Below, one piece after another: positions 27,201 through 40,900 of a stretch of DNA of 64,000 bases. The position numbers were made by a program, and so were the translations under genes. Under the pieces are notes generated by a model. It had not been told where the DNA came from. It saw only the letters and a program-made list of their open reading frames with translations, and ran no database searches. Source of the DNA: Phoebastria nigripes (lineage: Eukaryota; Chordata; Aves; Procellariiformes; Diomedeidae); the NCBI GenBank assembly GCA_035582835.1, contig JAYKAV010000433.1, positions 1,245,597 through 1,309,596 of the forward strand. Reading direction: 5' to 3'. Each line of letters starts with the position of its first letter. The stretch's first letter is position 1.

Positions 27201-27867
27201 CATCTAAAGCCTGCCCCAAGGGGTTTACAATATTCGTCTTCCCAGTTCTTAAGAGATTCATTTCCAAAAGCCTGCAGATTTCTGCAGAGACCCTGTTTGG
27301 GGCTGGTGTAATGTGACAGCAACTATTCGCAGTGACGTGTACTGCTGAAACCCTCCTCCCCTCTGACAGGTCATAGGGAATCCCTAGCTCGCGCTGATGT
27401 GCAGGGACCCCCACGGACATCAGCCAGGCGCTCAGGGGATGGTTAACTTGTGAGGACGGATGCTCCCAGGCCAACTTAAAAACAAAGCCAAGCAAATCAG
27501 AGCACACCCTAATTTGGCAGGGGAGAGGTCACAGCAAACAACTGCAGCAAAGCCTGGAGACCAGCCTGCAGGACAGGGGTCAGAAAGGGTTTCCTCTGTA
27601 GCTCTGGATAAGTCTTTACTTGTTCTACACCTTAGTTCCTATGTGGGAATAACAATAATCTTCCTTCGCCTGCTTTCCTTGGCCAGGCTGGAGTTTATCT
27701 GGGGCACGGACTGCCTTTTTTTTACAGTTCTTACTGGGATCGCTAATCCTAGCAAATATTGAGTCTGCAGGAAACACGGACATGAGTAAGGAGTGAGAGG
27801 GAGAGCAGCCATTTTCACTCACACACCCACATACACAAAGATGCTCACGTGAGGAATTATACAATAT

Positions 27868-27902
27868 ATCTATGTGTGTATATATATCTCTATATATAGT
27901 TT
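27868..27902. repeat. TA/TG microsatellite
   Basis: Imperfect TATATATC/TGTGTATA alternation about 35 bp long. Confidence 0.75.
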
Positions 27903-30900
27903 ATTTCTCACAATCCTGGTAAGAGTTACAGGTGTATTGGGAATCATTTACAGTTTCACAGCATATGGAGTGGCCATACAGCTTCTGATGTGAGTAACAT
28001 ACAGTGTGTAGAGAGCACACGTTTCCAACCCATCCACCCACCACTCATACAATGGGTTTTCAAAGCTAATACTAGATTCAGCTACGTAGAAAGCCTGGAA
28101 AATGTTAGGGTACAGCGTTGGGTGTCGTACAACACTGTCGGTCACAATGGGACAAGCTAAACTACTTTAATTTTCAATCTAGTACTTCTAGTCTACCTGC
28201 ATTATTGCATTTATACGCTTTTTTTTTTTAAGTCAAAGTAAATAGAATACTATATGGGAAAGGAAAAATTCTTGACTATTTTAGGATTTGAGCTGCAGCC
28301 CATACAAAGTGTCCATAGAAGCATAGACAAGATTATAAATTCAACAAGGTATAAATTAGCTGTATAGCTTTGTGTGTAGGTAGGTGTCCATTTCCCTCCA
28401 GGAAATGTGTCTAGCAGCATATTGTTTCTGAAAGCAAAAAAAACCAAACCTGTATGTTGAACACAGGTAAATATGTGTAAGTGACAAGCAGGTCTGTTTG
28501 TACAGGGAGGAAATCAAGGTGTCACTTTGAAAATTACTATCATTTGGAAAACACGTTCAGGGGCTGACTCAAAACCCACCGATGTCGTTGGAAAGATGCC
28601 TGTGGCTTCCAAGGGAGCAGCAGGCATTTCCCCGCTACCAGTGTTTGAGCTTTCCATCTGACTTTGAGGGCTTTGGATCAGTCCCTGGAAAAGTAACAGA
28701 ATCCAAGCAAACCAAAAGAAAAAAAAAAAAATCCCCTGTAATCTGACCTTCGAGTTCCCTTTCTACAATTTTAGTTTCTCCACAAATTTGTAAACAACCT
28801 GCACCTACCACTAGAAGAGAGTTGGTTTTCACTGGGGAGTTGAGACTGCACCTTTTAAAGATTTCAATTGAAACGGTCCTAACCAGTGACTCGGGAAAAG
28901 GCACCAGGCATAAGAAGGGCTGCTCAAAACTTAGTAAAGCCAAATTATTCACTTGTTGGTTTGTTTGTTTTTTAACATGACAAAATTGTATGGCACCCTT
29001 ATTATTATCAAATTGCCCCAGAAACTTGACTGCTTGAAGCTGCTGTGGCAAAACCAGGGATACAATGCAGGTCTTTACTGTTGCAAAGATGATTAAAGAT
29101 TCCTCTCTTCCTGCTGGGAGTTTTGGTACTGTAGCACCATCGTGCACAGGCACAAAGAACCTGTAACTTTATTCTTGGTATGCTGCACTGGGGCTTTGCA
29201 TCATGAGAAATGAAGAAAGAATGGAATGGTCTGTGAATTTCAAGCTGGGAGCTTGAAAGAGAAACAGGAGCAAGAGTAACATGTTGGTCCAAATCCTATT
29301 TAACCCAAGTTATATTTTTCAGGGGGAAGAAAAAAAAAACCCAACTATTTAATTTGAAGAGCATAGCATCAAAGAGCAGAGAGCATGAGTCCCCAAGCAC
29401 TGCAAGTCAGAGCATCTGAACAGAGCCCTTTACAAAGCAGCAAGCAGAACTATAGCACAGGGTAGAGCCAAACCCATGGATTTGGAAAGCCAATGGTTAT
29501 GATCTGTCACACGACTTGCAGGCTTTCGGTATCAGCTTATTAGCGTGGCTAGTGGAATGAGATGTGAATTCTCAAGGCCCAGCAGTCTTGCATTTCTTTA
29601 CCAAATGGTAACACCTGAGCAGCCCATTCAAATAGAAAAATCCTTGCAGTCTTCTGTGTCCTCAGTCCTGCAGCTAATGGAGGATGCGAGAGAGCAATGC
29701 AGCATGCCCTGCACACGAGCCGAGATTCTTCAAGGCCGGCAGAAATGCAGGTCATTGACTACAGCTGAGAGCCACTCGTGAGTGTTTGAGAACCTCTCTT
29801 CTCTACCTGTATTTTTGGTGCTCCAATAACTGGAGGACTGCAGAAGCACTAGCTTCAGCCAAGTGTAGCGTATGCTCATGCTGTGTCAGCATCTCTTGAG
29901 CAGCCAGAATACCTCACACCTGACTGGCAGGCAGGCTTCAATCCTGAGCAGATCTTGTGGCCATGCAGTGACTTACTGACATAGAAGAGCAAGGACAGGA
30001 GAGGGACCTTCCAGCTGTAGTTTTCTCATCTGCTGAGCTCCTGTGGCAGACAAGAGCACTCAGCATCTTGCAGACTCAGACCCTCAAGCCTTAGCAATTA
30101 GAGCAGATGGAAACATCATACATTCCCTGCTGTGCCACACAGCCTCTGCATTCCCCTTAGGTGCTCGGTGGCTGAACATTGCCCCTATCTTTTGGGTGGG
30201 GCTACCCACAATCTGCCTCAGCCTTGGGGCAGGGTTTCTGCCTAGCTGTGGAGAGGCCACATCTGCAGAGTTGCCTGGGAAGAAAGTAGGGAAAGGAAAG
30301 GGAATACAGTGCAGTAGCCAAAGAAGCAGTAAAGGACAAGCAATGAATCAGATCTCCAGAAACCAATGGAGCCATGTAGCTTGTGGCAGTTGAAGATCTG
30401 GCATGAGCAGATAGCCTAGGAATTTGGGCATTAAAAAGGAAAGCAGGTCACAGGGCTGGACTGAGGATCTAAAAAAGAAGAGGAAAAAGTCATCATAAAA
30501 CCCCTTTGCTCAACAGATTAAACTCCCCAGGGCCAGTCAATCAAGGTAATGTGATCTGAGCTAACCACAGCAAGATGCAGTAAAAGACATAGAAAAATGG
30601 TGTTGGACAGACCCAGCCAAGTCCAGCTGAATGGCACGTGGGGCATGTTCCAAGCCAATGTCTCAGTTAAATTGTAGTACCCTCGGTAGCACCTTGCATC
30701 ACCATCTGGGCTGCTCAATTCAAGATAATCTAGCTCAAGTAGATCAACTTTCTGTATAGCTACCATCAGTTTGATGAACCTAGATTAAGTACCCTCTCAC
30801 TTTTGCCACGTATTCACCATGACAGCTAAGACATCTTATTCTGTGCTCTTTGCCCTTAATGCCACTTAAAAAAATAACTTCCCTTTAATGATTGAGTAAT

Positions 30901-33844
30901 ACTTCAAATAGATAAACTTCAGGAGAGAACTAATCTCCAATTAAATGAAGACAGGAGAAGTTTTAAAAAGAACAATAGGCCAAAAACAGTCACTGCAGAA
31001 CAAGCGCTTAGGGAGAAATTATGGGCTGAAAACAGAGCAGCAATATTTAATCCACAGTACTAGGCAGACACTGCTCACATTGCCCTCTCCTGGCTTCTTC
31101 GTAACCTGCGGAGCATAAATCCTGAAGTACGTGGGTGATACCACATCCCCTGGCCCAGAAGATTGCTGCACAGGCTTCATCGCTTTCTGTGGTGGAGTTG
31201 CCAATTGAGGGCCGCTCATAAGACCTAAAATGTGCAGGCAGCCCAGGTCAGATCTTCAGCATCAGAGGATTTCTCCCTGAAAGACTAAAGGACTAAATAC
31301 CTCTGGGGTAAATATCAGTAATATCCTGATTCCAGCCTCCTGCGCTGAGAATGTAACTAACTTGGATGCAGAATTTTTATTATCCAGATCAAAGCCAATT
31401 CTCTTCGTGAAGGGAGGTGCCCAACTTGTAAAGCAGAACTGCAGTCCATTTATGAAAAAGATTATGTGATGTACGTTGCCTCCCCCTACGGAAGACAGCT
31501 CTTCCTGGCTTGGGGGATTTCTCCCGGCTTCATGGTGAAGGGAATGAGACCACAGTAGGATGCTGCATGGGTTGGGAAGGGAACCAGCATCCCTGCTCTA
31601 GCACGATGTCTCAGTCTAAGAGGATCGAAGTGTGAGTAGGTTGGATTTTCAGTCCTTTTCATAGCAAAGCATGTGAAAAGAGAATGCAGCCTTTCAAAAT
31701 GCCCAAATCATAAACTTGCCATTTCCCTTAATTATACAAAGTTGGCTGTAGAAAACTCCAGGTCTTTTTCTTGCTTTACTAACCCTTTAACATTGAACAG
31801 AGCCAGCAAAAATTCATTTGGAAAAGTCAGTTAGTGAAGGTAAGTTTGCATGGCATCAGAGTTGGTCATTTTTGCTTTTGTCCGAGAAAAAAAATAGACG
31901 TGGATAGGGTATAAAAGTTAATGTGTCCTTACCAAAACTGTTAAGATAATGATGTCATTGGGTTTTTTTCTCTGTACTTCTCTGTACTGTTTCTTGTACC
32001 CTCTCAGAAGCACTGACTTGAAGCTTTCTGTAGAGCTGACTGAAATTCCAAGAATTTCACCTTTCAAATATATTTTTTCATTGCCTTCCTTTTTTGGTTT
32101 GTTTCATGAAGAATAATTTTTCTCTCAAATCTTCAGGACTGTTATTTTGAACCAATTCTAAGAATAGTTAGAAGGATGCCGATTTCTAAACCCCAGTGGC
32201 ATTTCCAGGAAAGGAAAAGAAATTTTTAAGGCAGAAATCATCTCCTCTCACCAACTCTAGTTTTTTTTCCTCAGTTACACTGTTGTTGTTTATACACAAA
32301 TATTAATGTAGGTATAAGCATGGTTGTGAGCATGGCTGCCTCACTTAATACCCGAGAAGACTTTCCTTACACTCAGCAGAAGAACTAAGGAATACTTTTG
32401 TCAGTTTTAAAAAAAACATGCCATTGAGATGACTTTACATTTTACAGTGACCTGCAATCATATCCCTGGTGCCAATAAGATCTCAAAGGCCTGATCAGAG
32501 CACGGTGAAGCCAATGGAAAAATTCCCCTTGTTTTCAGTAGCCTATGGATCAACCCCTAAACTTTGATTCAGCAGAGACATAAACCCATTTTTAATTTAT
32601 CGCTCAACCTAATGGAGCTAAGAAGTGCTTCAGGGCAAGCGACTGTTCAGTGCTTTAAGTGTGAGCCCGAGAGGTGAACAGCACCTGCAAGAATGCATTC
32701 TTACCCTCCTGAAAATGCTCTACATTATCCTTTGGCTTCCTGATTTGTTTGCCTCCTACTGCTGTTAGGAATAATGGGACTTATCCATAGCGTATTAGAA
32801 AAAAGAAGCAGAATTGTAATCCATTTCATCTTTCTTAAAGCTAGAAGCATCAAAAACCTTCTACTAAGTTGTCCAAGAGAGCATAATGACATCTTTATAT
32901 TCAACTAAAACTTATGGCTCCTTAAAAATGGATTGAGATCAGGTGTAGTAATTGAATCTATAGTTTTAGTGATAAGCTACATCTGAAGTAGGTTTTGCAA
33001 ATTTATAATTTATAGATTTTATCAAGAGAGTAAACTAGCAATCTAGATCTCTTCAAATCCCAAGCACAGAATCTGATTAGTTTTAAGCGTTAGTTCATTC
33101 TCCCCATGGAGATATCGCTAGAAGGACTTCATATCACAAACACCACACAAAGAATAACATCAAGCAAATAACAGCATGTGCTCAGTACAAGAAAAGACAA
33201 CTATTTATTTAGCACAGCGAGTTCAGTCATTTAAGCCTTCTGCTTCGACAAATTTGGTTTCAGTCTCGCTTCGATTCTGAGAGAGATGAATTTGCTCTTC
33301 TCAGCCTAGTTCTCACTGGTCTTTTTTTTTTTTTTTTTTCTTCCCTCAAAATGAAACCACCGCACAGCCTGGCGCATTAAGGCAGAACAGGAGGTGTTTG
33401 CTAAAAGGATGTCATTTGCGAGTCAGGACTGAAGTACATTGCCCCAGCTGCGTGCTTAAGAGCTCGTATGGCATCTACGCTTGATCTACCTGACTCAAAT
33501 CAACACTAGACCCACACTTCAAAAAGCGCTACAACACAGTCCAGTATAGTTCAGTATAGTCTAAAAGTGCCTTATTTTAAAGCAAGTAGCCCACACGACT
33601 ATCCAGGGAGGGGAACAGTAATTTTGAGCTTCTAGCACAACGGGCACATCATACATTCAGCAGTTCACTAGCCATACATTCTTTGCACTGAGAAGAAACC
33701 AGGACCGAAAAGGAATTTGGGTGCTGCATGGCATGATGCGAATGGCACAAAAAAGACATCACGGACACTTTGTGTGAATGCAGGGGAACAAATGAAGGGT
33801 CATCTCCAGGTTGATTTGTTTTCCGCCCCCCCAGACTGCAGTAA

Positions 33845-33932
33845 TATAAACATATATGTATGTATACATACATATGCAGAATATTCTTCAAGGCAGGGTG
33901 GTGTATATACACATACACACACACACACAGAG
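33845..33932. repeat. Compound TATG / CA microsatellite
   Basis: Repeats of ATATGTATGTATACATACATATG are followed after a short gap by a pure CA run (CACACACACACACA) at about 33917-33930. The first part is an inverted repeat able to form a hairpin. Confidence 0.8.
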
Positions 33933-36900
33933 AGGTGTTTTCCAAACCAAACTGCCAAAGAGGTGGGTTCCAGGTAGTGAATCTGGACAGCAGACAGCAA
34001 TGCTGAGTGATCACGGTAAGTGGAAAATCCCTTATGACCAGGACACACCATGTTCACTGGCCGGGGAGGGTTTGCATGTGGTTACATACCCAGATGAGCT
34101 GCAGTCCCATCACCATCTCTGTGGTGTGTTTCTGGATGAAATTACGGGCTTTGCACCTGAGTGCTCTAAGGGCAGGGGGGGTTTGGAGGTGGACAGAAAT
34201 GGTTAAGGCCCATGTTGGCTGAGTACTGTTTTTCCCCTCTTCTGTTGCCAACGGTTAAGTCAAGGAAATAAAAACACTTTAGGAAGTAAAATAGGAGACT
34301 CAAATGAAGCAGGTGTTTCTTTTTCCTCCCCCTGTATCTATCTATGCTGGTCAGGGCAGAATAGATAGATGCTATATCTGTAATGTTGTCACACACTGCT
34401 AAAAAACATAATCATATGCCAGGACTGAGAGAGAGGGAACAGACAGGACAGGTAGAATCATCTCTTGAAGACAGGCCTCCCACTTGCAAACAGAAATCAC
34501 TGTCTGAAAATCACCACCCTGCTTTGGCAAAACATGAATCAGCGCAGGGGTGGCCAATTTCCCTTCCTCATGAGCAATGTAAGCAAAATTTCCCTACAGC
34601 CAGTGCTTCAGAGATCTGAGGGAAGGGGAGCCCAGGAATAGCCATCCCCACATCCAAACCCTGCTAGTTTGGATACGTTACTCTGTACCCAGTGGGCACA
34701 GGCCTCCCAATCATGGAGATCAGGTAGGTTCCTGGCAAGACTGCACTGCAGTTTGCTTCTGGCTTGTGCACCCAAATTTCCCTTGTGGGGAACCAGAATG
34801 CACAGTTCAGGGCGCAAGCAGGAGCAGGGGGAGCTGGTATGCAATGGGGTCTCTCCCCAGTACAGCAAGAGGATGTGCCCAGGACACTGTCAGGGTCTGG
34901 GGGCTCTGCAGCGCTCCTAGACTCTTAGTGTAGATGCAGCAGCCTCAACGTGTCCTCTTGCAAAGCCCTGCTGCAGTCACTGCAAGGGAGCCGTGCTGGG
35001 ACTGCTTCTGAGCTATATTCTCCCTCACATCTCTGCTTCCAAATACCTTTCCTATTCCTTTGCTATTGTTTGCCCTCCCCTCCCCTCCCCCCTGCCCACC
35101 CCCCACTTCCCCCCCAAAAAATAACCTCTGAACATCTGCAAAACAGGATGAGGGGAAATCACTTCTCTAGACAAAAGTGGCATTATAGAAACACCCCACC
35201 ATGGACCCTTCTTGCTTCAAACCAAAGAAATTCTCCAGGCTGTGAGTGACATACCGCTACTAGGAGACACCCACAATGCAGGCAGAGAGTGCTTTAAGCT
35301 ACCAGGATTCCACTGGGGCTGTAGCACTTGTTCCAAAAAACACTGTGAACCCAACATGCCCACCCCGTCTCTGTACTGTTAAAGGTAGAGGTAGACATTA
35401 AACTTCAGCTGCATGCAGCCTGTTGTTCATCAGAAGACAGCATCTGATACTCCCAGAGGCTGCGCACCTTTGGGAATATTTTATGAGCCTTGGGGAAAAG
35501 AGGATGACAAATCTCACCATAGGAATGGCCAGGCTGCATCAAAAGACCTTTTGTTTGGGGAAGCCATATGCATTCAGCAGACCAAATTTGGAGGTAAATA
35601 AGACAGACATGAGCCAAGAGAAGAATTGCCAGATCAGGTTATACACACCCACCATCCTATCCAGTAATCTTGCCAGAAGCAGATTCTGCAAAAGCAGTAC
35701 CTGAGGAACATAGGCCTTTCTCCGGCCCTGTACCCACTGAATTTATACATCCAGGCACAGTTAAAGATGTATGACTTAGGCTCTTTAACTGAACTCACTC
35801 CACTTTGTCACAACCTCTTGCTAATCATCACTCCAAAACCCTGCCCATTGCCTGCAACTGCTGCTGAGCTCCAGAGACTCTGCGGTTCTGACCTGATGTA
35901 ATCTCTGACCTAATTTAAAAACAAGATGTAAGGTCTTTTTTTGTAAGACACTTTTTTGCAGTAGTGCAGCAGCGCAGCAGCCAAGAGTAGTCTGATGGAA
36001 ACTTTCAGAATAAGAAGATCTACCCACTTCTTGGTTTTAGGGGAAGGGCACCAGCCAATGCACTAAACACCCTCTCTCATCACCTGCCTTCCTTCTCCCC
36101 TTCACAAGGTCTGCTTTAGAGCTGAGGTTCTCACCAATGAAACCAGGCTGTTCCCGAGGGCTGGGAATTTGTTTCCATTTCCAAAGCTTGGAGGAGTCAC
36201 AAATCCCTGCTGCTGTCATAGGAGGGAGGTAAGAAATCCCCCAGGACAGACAGACTTCCAGTGCCCTTGAACAGGGTTTCCCTGGTATAAGGCAGGTCAG
36301 TCTTATTCTCATGGGATCCCAGGTCCTCTCTACCCTAAAACTAGCTCACGTCTCCACTTTTTCTACCTTCTTATGTACCGAGAGACCACAGCCTTCAGTG
36401 GGAGAAAAAGCAGGTGAAAGGCCTGATCCAAAGCCCAAAGAAATGAACAGAAAGAGTCCAGCTGACCTCAAGGGAGTTTGGGCTGAGGCCACAGCATCCT
36501 GCAAAGCCCAGCCTAACTTTAGGAAATACTAGATCCAAAACAAAGTCTCTCTATCCCCAAACGCTGCCCATATGACCTTGGCGAGCTATGGGATCCTGAA
36601 GGCTGCCTGCCAACATGCAAGAAACCAAGCAGATGGCAGCTGCTGTCTGCCTGAAGTCAGCGTGGGACTTCGCCAGGTATCTCCATGTGCTGCTAGCTGC
36701 GCTGTCGGTGACAATACAGCCCCTCTGCTCACTGCCCCGCTGGCAGCTCAGCCAGAGAAATGACTTGGTGTGATGTCCCAAGTTGCATACTCAGCTCTAC
36801 CATGCTGCAGTCTCAGCCTCCAGCTACAGCCAGCCTGTTTTCTCTGGGGCACTTTTGAGTTGGGTTTTAGAAGTAGGCTGATGAGCAGCAGGTACACAAG

Positions 36901-37270
36901 ACAGCTATTAGAGATCACACTTTGCTGTTTGGGTCAAGGAGCTGCCTTTTGCCTGTGTTTGCCCCGTGGTTCCCCTGCCCCAGAAGTGCTGGATAAACAC
37001 CAGCCCAACACAGTGACAGGCAAACTGGGTCTTAGCACTAGGCTCTGTCTCCCCTTACTTCTTCTTTACCACAACCCAACTTAAAACCAAACAGAAACCA
37101 AAACACAAAGCGGGGACTCTGGATGGGACATAGAACACTTTGGACTTGAAAACAGGGAACTGCAAGAGAGGTGGGGGTGTCTCCCAGGGAGGACAGCAGG
37201 GGAGGGGAGGGGACACCGTCATTTACACCAATCAGGAGAAGCTGTAATCTATACACAGTGATATAAGCCA

Positions 37271-37500
37271 AGATATATTACATGAAAGAACACACTGAGT
37301 GCATGGAGTTACCCACACTGGGTCAACTGGCACAGTTGTCTTGAACAAAACTCTCGGAGTTGCAGTTGGTGTTTGTTGTTGACCTATCTAGCTCGCTCTC
37401 TCTATATATATAGATATGTATAGAACTTTTCTGCATGCATTTGTCTCAAAAGGAGCTGTACAGCTGGGTTGGGTTTCTCATCCCCACCCTGTCTCGGTCT
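37271..37500 (-). other. CEND1: CEND1 proximal 3'UTR
   Basis: This sequence lies directly downstream of the CEND1 stop on the minus strand. It has no extended reading frame and contains a CT/TA microsatellite at about 37393-37426. No AATAAA is present; a weaker AATATA-type hexamer lies near 37274. The true 3' end may be further left. Confidence 0.5.
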
Positions 37501-37902
37501 TCATTTTTTCCGGGCTAGGAACGCCACTCCCACAACCACAGCGAGTGCAGCCACCACGACTCCTCCAACGATGATCAAGGGCTTCACGTTGTCGAAGATG
37601 CTGCCTGGCGACTCCTCGGAGCTGTTTCCCTTGTGGTCAGAGTCAGGGGACTGGCCGGTGGCCTCTTGTGTCTCCGTGGCAGCAGGGCTGGGTTTCAGGT
37701 TGCTGTGGTTGTTCACGACGGCAGCATCGCCACCTGCCTTCTTGGTGGCAGAGGTGGCAGTGGCAGGAGCAGGCTGCTCTTTGGGGATCTCCTTCTTGTC
37801 TGCATTCGTGGCAGGCCCAGGGTTGGGCTTTTCTGGCTTTCCAGAGCTGGGGGCCTTGGCATCGGGTTTGTTTCCGCTTCGGACATTGCCTTTGGAATCC
37901 AT
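37501..37902 (-). CDS. CEND1: CEND1, tail-anchored neuronal differentiation protein
   Basis: A single uninterrupted minus-strand coding exon of 133 codons plus stop, from ATG at 37902-37900 to TGA at 37503-37501. The N-terminal 100 residues are low-complexity and rich in Pro, Ala, Lys, Ser and Glu. They contain the conserved NNHSNLKPSP block at about residues 64-73. A strongly hydrophobic segment at about 109-129 is followed only by the basic tail RKK, the layout of a C-terminal tail anchor. Human CEND1 (149 residues) has the same low-complexity N-terminus, NNHSNLKP block, single C-terminal membrane segment and RKK end. In mammals it is a membrane-associated neuronal protein linked to cell-cycle exit and differentiation. 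The frame stays open upstream of this ATG, but an acceptor (CTGCTTTCTCCAGCAG) at 37975-37978 shows that the exon starts there, so the upstream frame is intron. Confidence 0.93.
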   Translation of the reverse strand: MDSKGNVRSGNKPDAKAPSSGKPEKPNPGPATNADKKEIPKEQPAPATATSATKKAGGDAAVVNNHSNLKPSPAATETQEATGQSPDSDHKGNSSEESPGSIFDNVKPLIIVGGVVVAALAVVVGVAFLARKK

Positions 37903-37974
37903 CCCTATGGGTGCTGTGGGTAGCGACTGGATGCCACGCACGCGGGGCAATCCCAGCTCTTCTCCTTTGCCTGG

Positions 37975-37996
37975 CTGCTGGAGAAAGCAGAGGAGC
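37975..37996 (-). promoter_or_regulatory. CEND1: Splice acceptor of the CEND1 coding exon
   Basis: On the minus strand a pyrimidine-rich stretch ends in CAGCAG. Either AG could be used (exon start 37977 or 37974), leaving about 72-76 nt of 5'UTR before the ATG. This site decides that translation starts at 37902 rather than in the open frame further upstream. Confidence 0.65.
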
Positions 37997-37999
37997 CAC

Positions 38000-40900
38000 C
38001 TGAGCTCAACCCCTTGAAGTAGTTGTCTTGGGATGATTCTCACACTGGCGGTGTCCTATCTGGACATGATACAGCACCTGAAGAGGAAGCAGAGCAATGA
38101 GAGGTGAGGGAAAGGACAGAGCAAGCCAGTGCCATTCTACCTGGAGGCAATGAAGGAGGACAGAAGACAAAACTGGAAAACTGTTGGCTCTTTCTTTAGT
38201 AACTGTGAGCTGTATTCAAAGCATCTACTACAGTGCCTGTACCTGCAAGAACATCAAACAAGTTGGACTGACTGTCATCTATGGCTGCCACAACTAGGCT
38301 CCATGTGTAATCAAGACAGGTCCATCCTGGTCATGTATGTGATGCCATTTGTCAGTGATGAGATATACTCATGTCCAACCAAATAAATCTTACTTTTCAT
38401 TTGCTCACCACAGCTCCCTTCCTCCTGGGTAAGGAGAGAACATTTTGTTCAATGGGAAATCAGATCAACAGCTCCTCCCTGCTTATACCTCACCCTCTAC
38501 CCTTCTTTTTGCACCATTATCCCAAGTTAACTTTAGGAAGTGGTTAATATATGATCTTGTGTGATACTCTCCGTCCAGATGAGTACTGCAGAAAAAAACC
38601 AGGATTAGTTCCTCAGTTATAGGTGTCAGAGCTACAAGGATTATTGCTGTCAGCATTTCTGGTGGAGCTACAGCAAAATAAGGCAAGCGCCAGATCCTCA
38701 GCTGGTGCAAATCAGGGTATTGACTCCAGTGCAACTGCATGAATTTACTGTAAAGCTGGATCTCACAGTGATTGAGAGATCTCACTCCCGTCTCCTCCTT
38801 GTAGTGGTTAGCTGGGCTTGCCTACAGAGCTGAGCAGGATGTCAGATGTACTGCAGGTGATTAGCTGGGGCCATTTTCCCCAGGGAACTGATGAAAGCAC
38901 TGAAGAGCATGGCTGCATCCAGAGAATTCAGCAAACGGACAAAGTGGGCTTCAAAGGGTTATAAAAACACAACAAAAACATCACCCCAGCAAGCCTTGCT
39001 AGGCAGCAATCTAGGCAGGGTGAGCCAGGAGATGGAGCTCCCATGGCTACACCTCTGCACAATGGGAGGAGAGGAGATGGCCGCTGGGCAGCTTGCCATC
39101 AGGCCTCTGACGGTGCAGCACCGTGTCAACTTTGAGCTTGGGAAATAATGAGTAAACAGGAGGCAGCAGTCAGATCTGAGCCGCCTGCTTCATTACCTCC
39201 CCACTGACCTTCAGCGTTGCCAGGAGCCTGCCGAGAGCTTTCTTCCTGCTAAGTGAAATATGAGCTTATTAGCTGTCTGGATTTAGAAATAAAGAGGCTC
39301 CTCAAAAACCTCTACAGATAGATGTTTCTTCTAAAGCTGCTCAGAGTGCAGATCACTCCTTTAATGACAGACAGGAAGAAGGTCCCAGGGTTGCAGCAAT
39401 GGTCTGTGCTGCTGACTCTTCTGGGAAACAGGCTAACAAATGTGGTGTTTTAATCTCCATCTAGGCAGAAACACTGGCCTGGAGGAAACCTACTCACAGA
39501 AATGCTGGGTTTGGGTCCAGAGCAAAGCTGGGCAACAACTTATGGCTTGGTCTAAGACAGAAGCTACCCCCTCTCCTGCTCTCCCTTGTAAGCCATTGTT
39601 TGATGGCCACCATCTTCTCCAATGCCAGTCAACTGGAGTCGACTGAGGGAACGGCAGCACTGAAATCATGGAAGTCCACAGCTCACATGCTGCACCAGGC
39701 ATGGTGACCATGATACTAGTACACCGTATACCGAAAAGGCTGTCTGAAAGGTTGGCAGTTAGCCTAGGGGAGTAGTCTGAGCTCTTCCTTTAGCATGGAG
39801 ATGGGACAGGCACTTCCAGAAGGCTTTTCACGGACCTACCTTACACACCTCCCTTAGAGAGGATGAATTTTAGCTGGGTAGTATTTGGTGAGATGGAGCC
39901 TGAAGTCTCCAAAAGGCATGAGATGATCCAAGCTGGCCAGTTTTGAAATGAACCATTGAAAAGTGAGAGGCAGATAATCTGCCCCCAGGGTTTCACATCC
40001 AGCGTTACGCAGGATAGTTGCTACTCCTCCCTTAGATTTTCAATTTGGTCTAGCTCCAAGCTCCTTCAAGGGAATAAATATCAAGCCAGCCCTTCACTTG
40101 TTTAAAAACCAGTAATCAAATTTCCCTAGCAGCTCTACATGGGTCAGATCTACTTTGGGTGTAAAAAAGCATAGTCTCTTTGACTGCAGCTAAGCAATAC
40201 TTACATTTCTGAGTTTTAAAATGATTTTAAACCATTTTTGGAAACCCAAAACACCACCACTCTCCCCTCATGCTTCACTGAAGATGTATCATACACTTGG
40301 GCATCTTGTACCACACAAACACAATCCCAGATGCTCACCAAGCTTAAGACCTTCTCTGTGGTTTGGGACTTGGTAGATAAACATATGGTCCTGGCCAAGT
40401 GCAAGAATATTTTCCCCTCCTTGCTCATTTTGTAATATTTTTGTAGATACCACTTGCCTCACCTTTTCCTTCCTACTGCCTCCAAAGACCATTCATACTG
40501 CTCTGCTCAGCAGAAATCCTATGTACATCCAGGTCTATATTCCTACATGCTGAGGCTGCACACAGTCACTCACAGGACTCTGCTCTTCTGGTTTGGGAGC
40601 AATTTATCCTCATTTTACATCTGGTACAATGATGAAACAAAGAAATAGTAAGTGGGGCCCAAGACTGAAACAGGCTTAGAGGTTAAAGCAGGGAGAGTCA
40701 GATTCATCATGTTATAAATATTAAATTACCTGCTTAGTCGCTTTGATATCAATTAGCTGGGCTGCGCACACACTTTCGAGTATTTGTGCGGTTATACTAT
40801 ACGAACCAAGCATTAAACTTCTGCTGCTTTCCCTAGGAAAGCTATGTGCAGCCTACAGAGATGGTAGGGGTAATTCACGGAGGGGGCAAACTGGCCTCTT

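Larger units (their letters stand above)
24280..37270. other. Spacer between GATD1 promoter and CEND1
   Basis: No coding exon was recognised on either strand in about 13 kb. On the minus strand this is downstream of CEND1, so part may be CEND1 3'UTR. AATAAA-type signals on the minus strand occur near 33203 and 27900 but cannot be tied to the gene. The block contains microsatellites (27868-27902, 33845-33932), an A-run in 25681-25695 and a T-run near 33319-33340. Confidence 0.5.

Noticed and set aside
33845..33932. Hairpin-forming ATATGTATGTATACATACATATG as a microRNA precursor
   Set aside because: It is a simple-repeat palindrome without a miRNA-like arm structure or conserved seed, better explained as a microsatellite.
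37903..38043. N-terminal extension of CEND1 (start at 38043)
   Set aside because: The frame is open, but a good splice acceptor at 37975-37978 and the match of the known protein start to the 37902 ATG show that the extension is intron plus 5'UTR.
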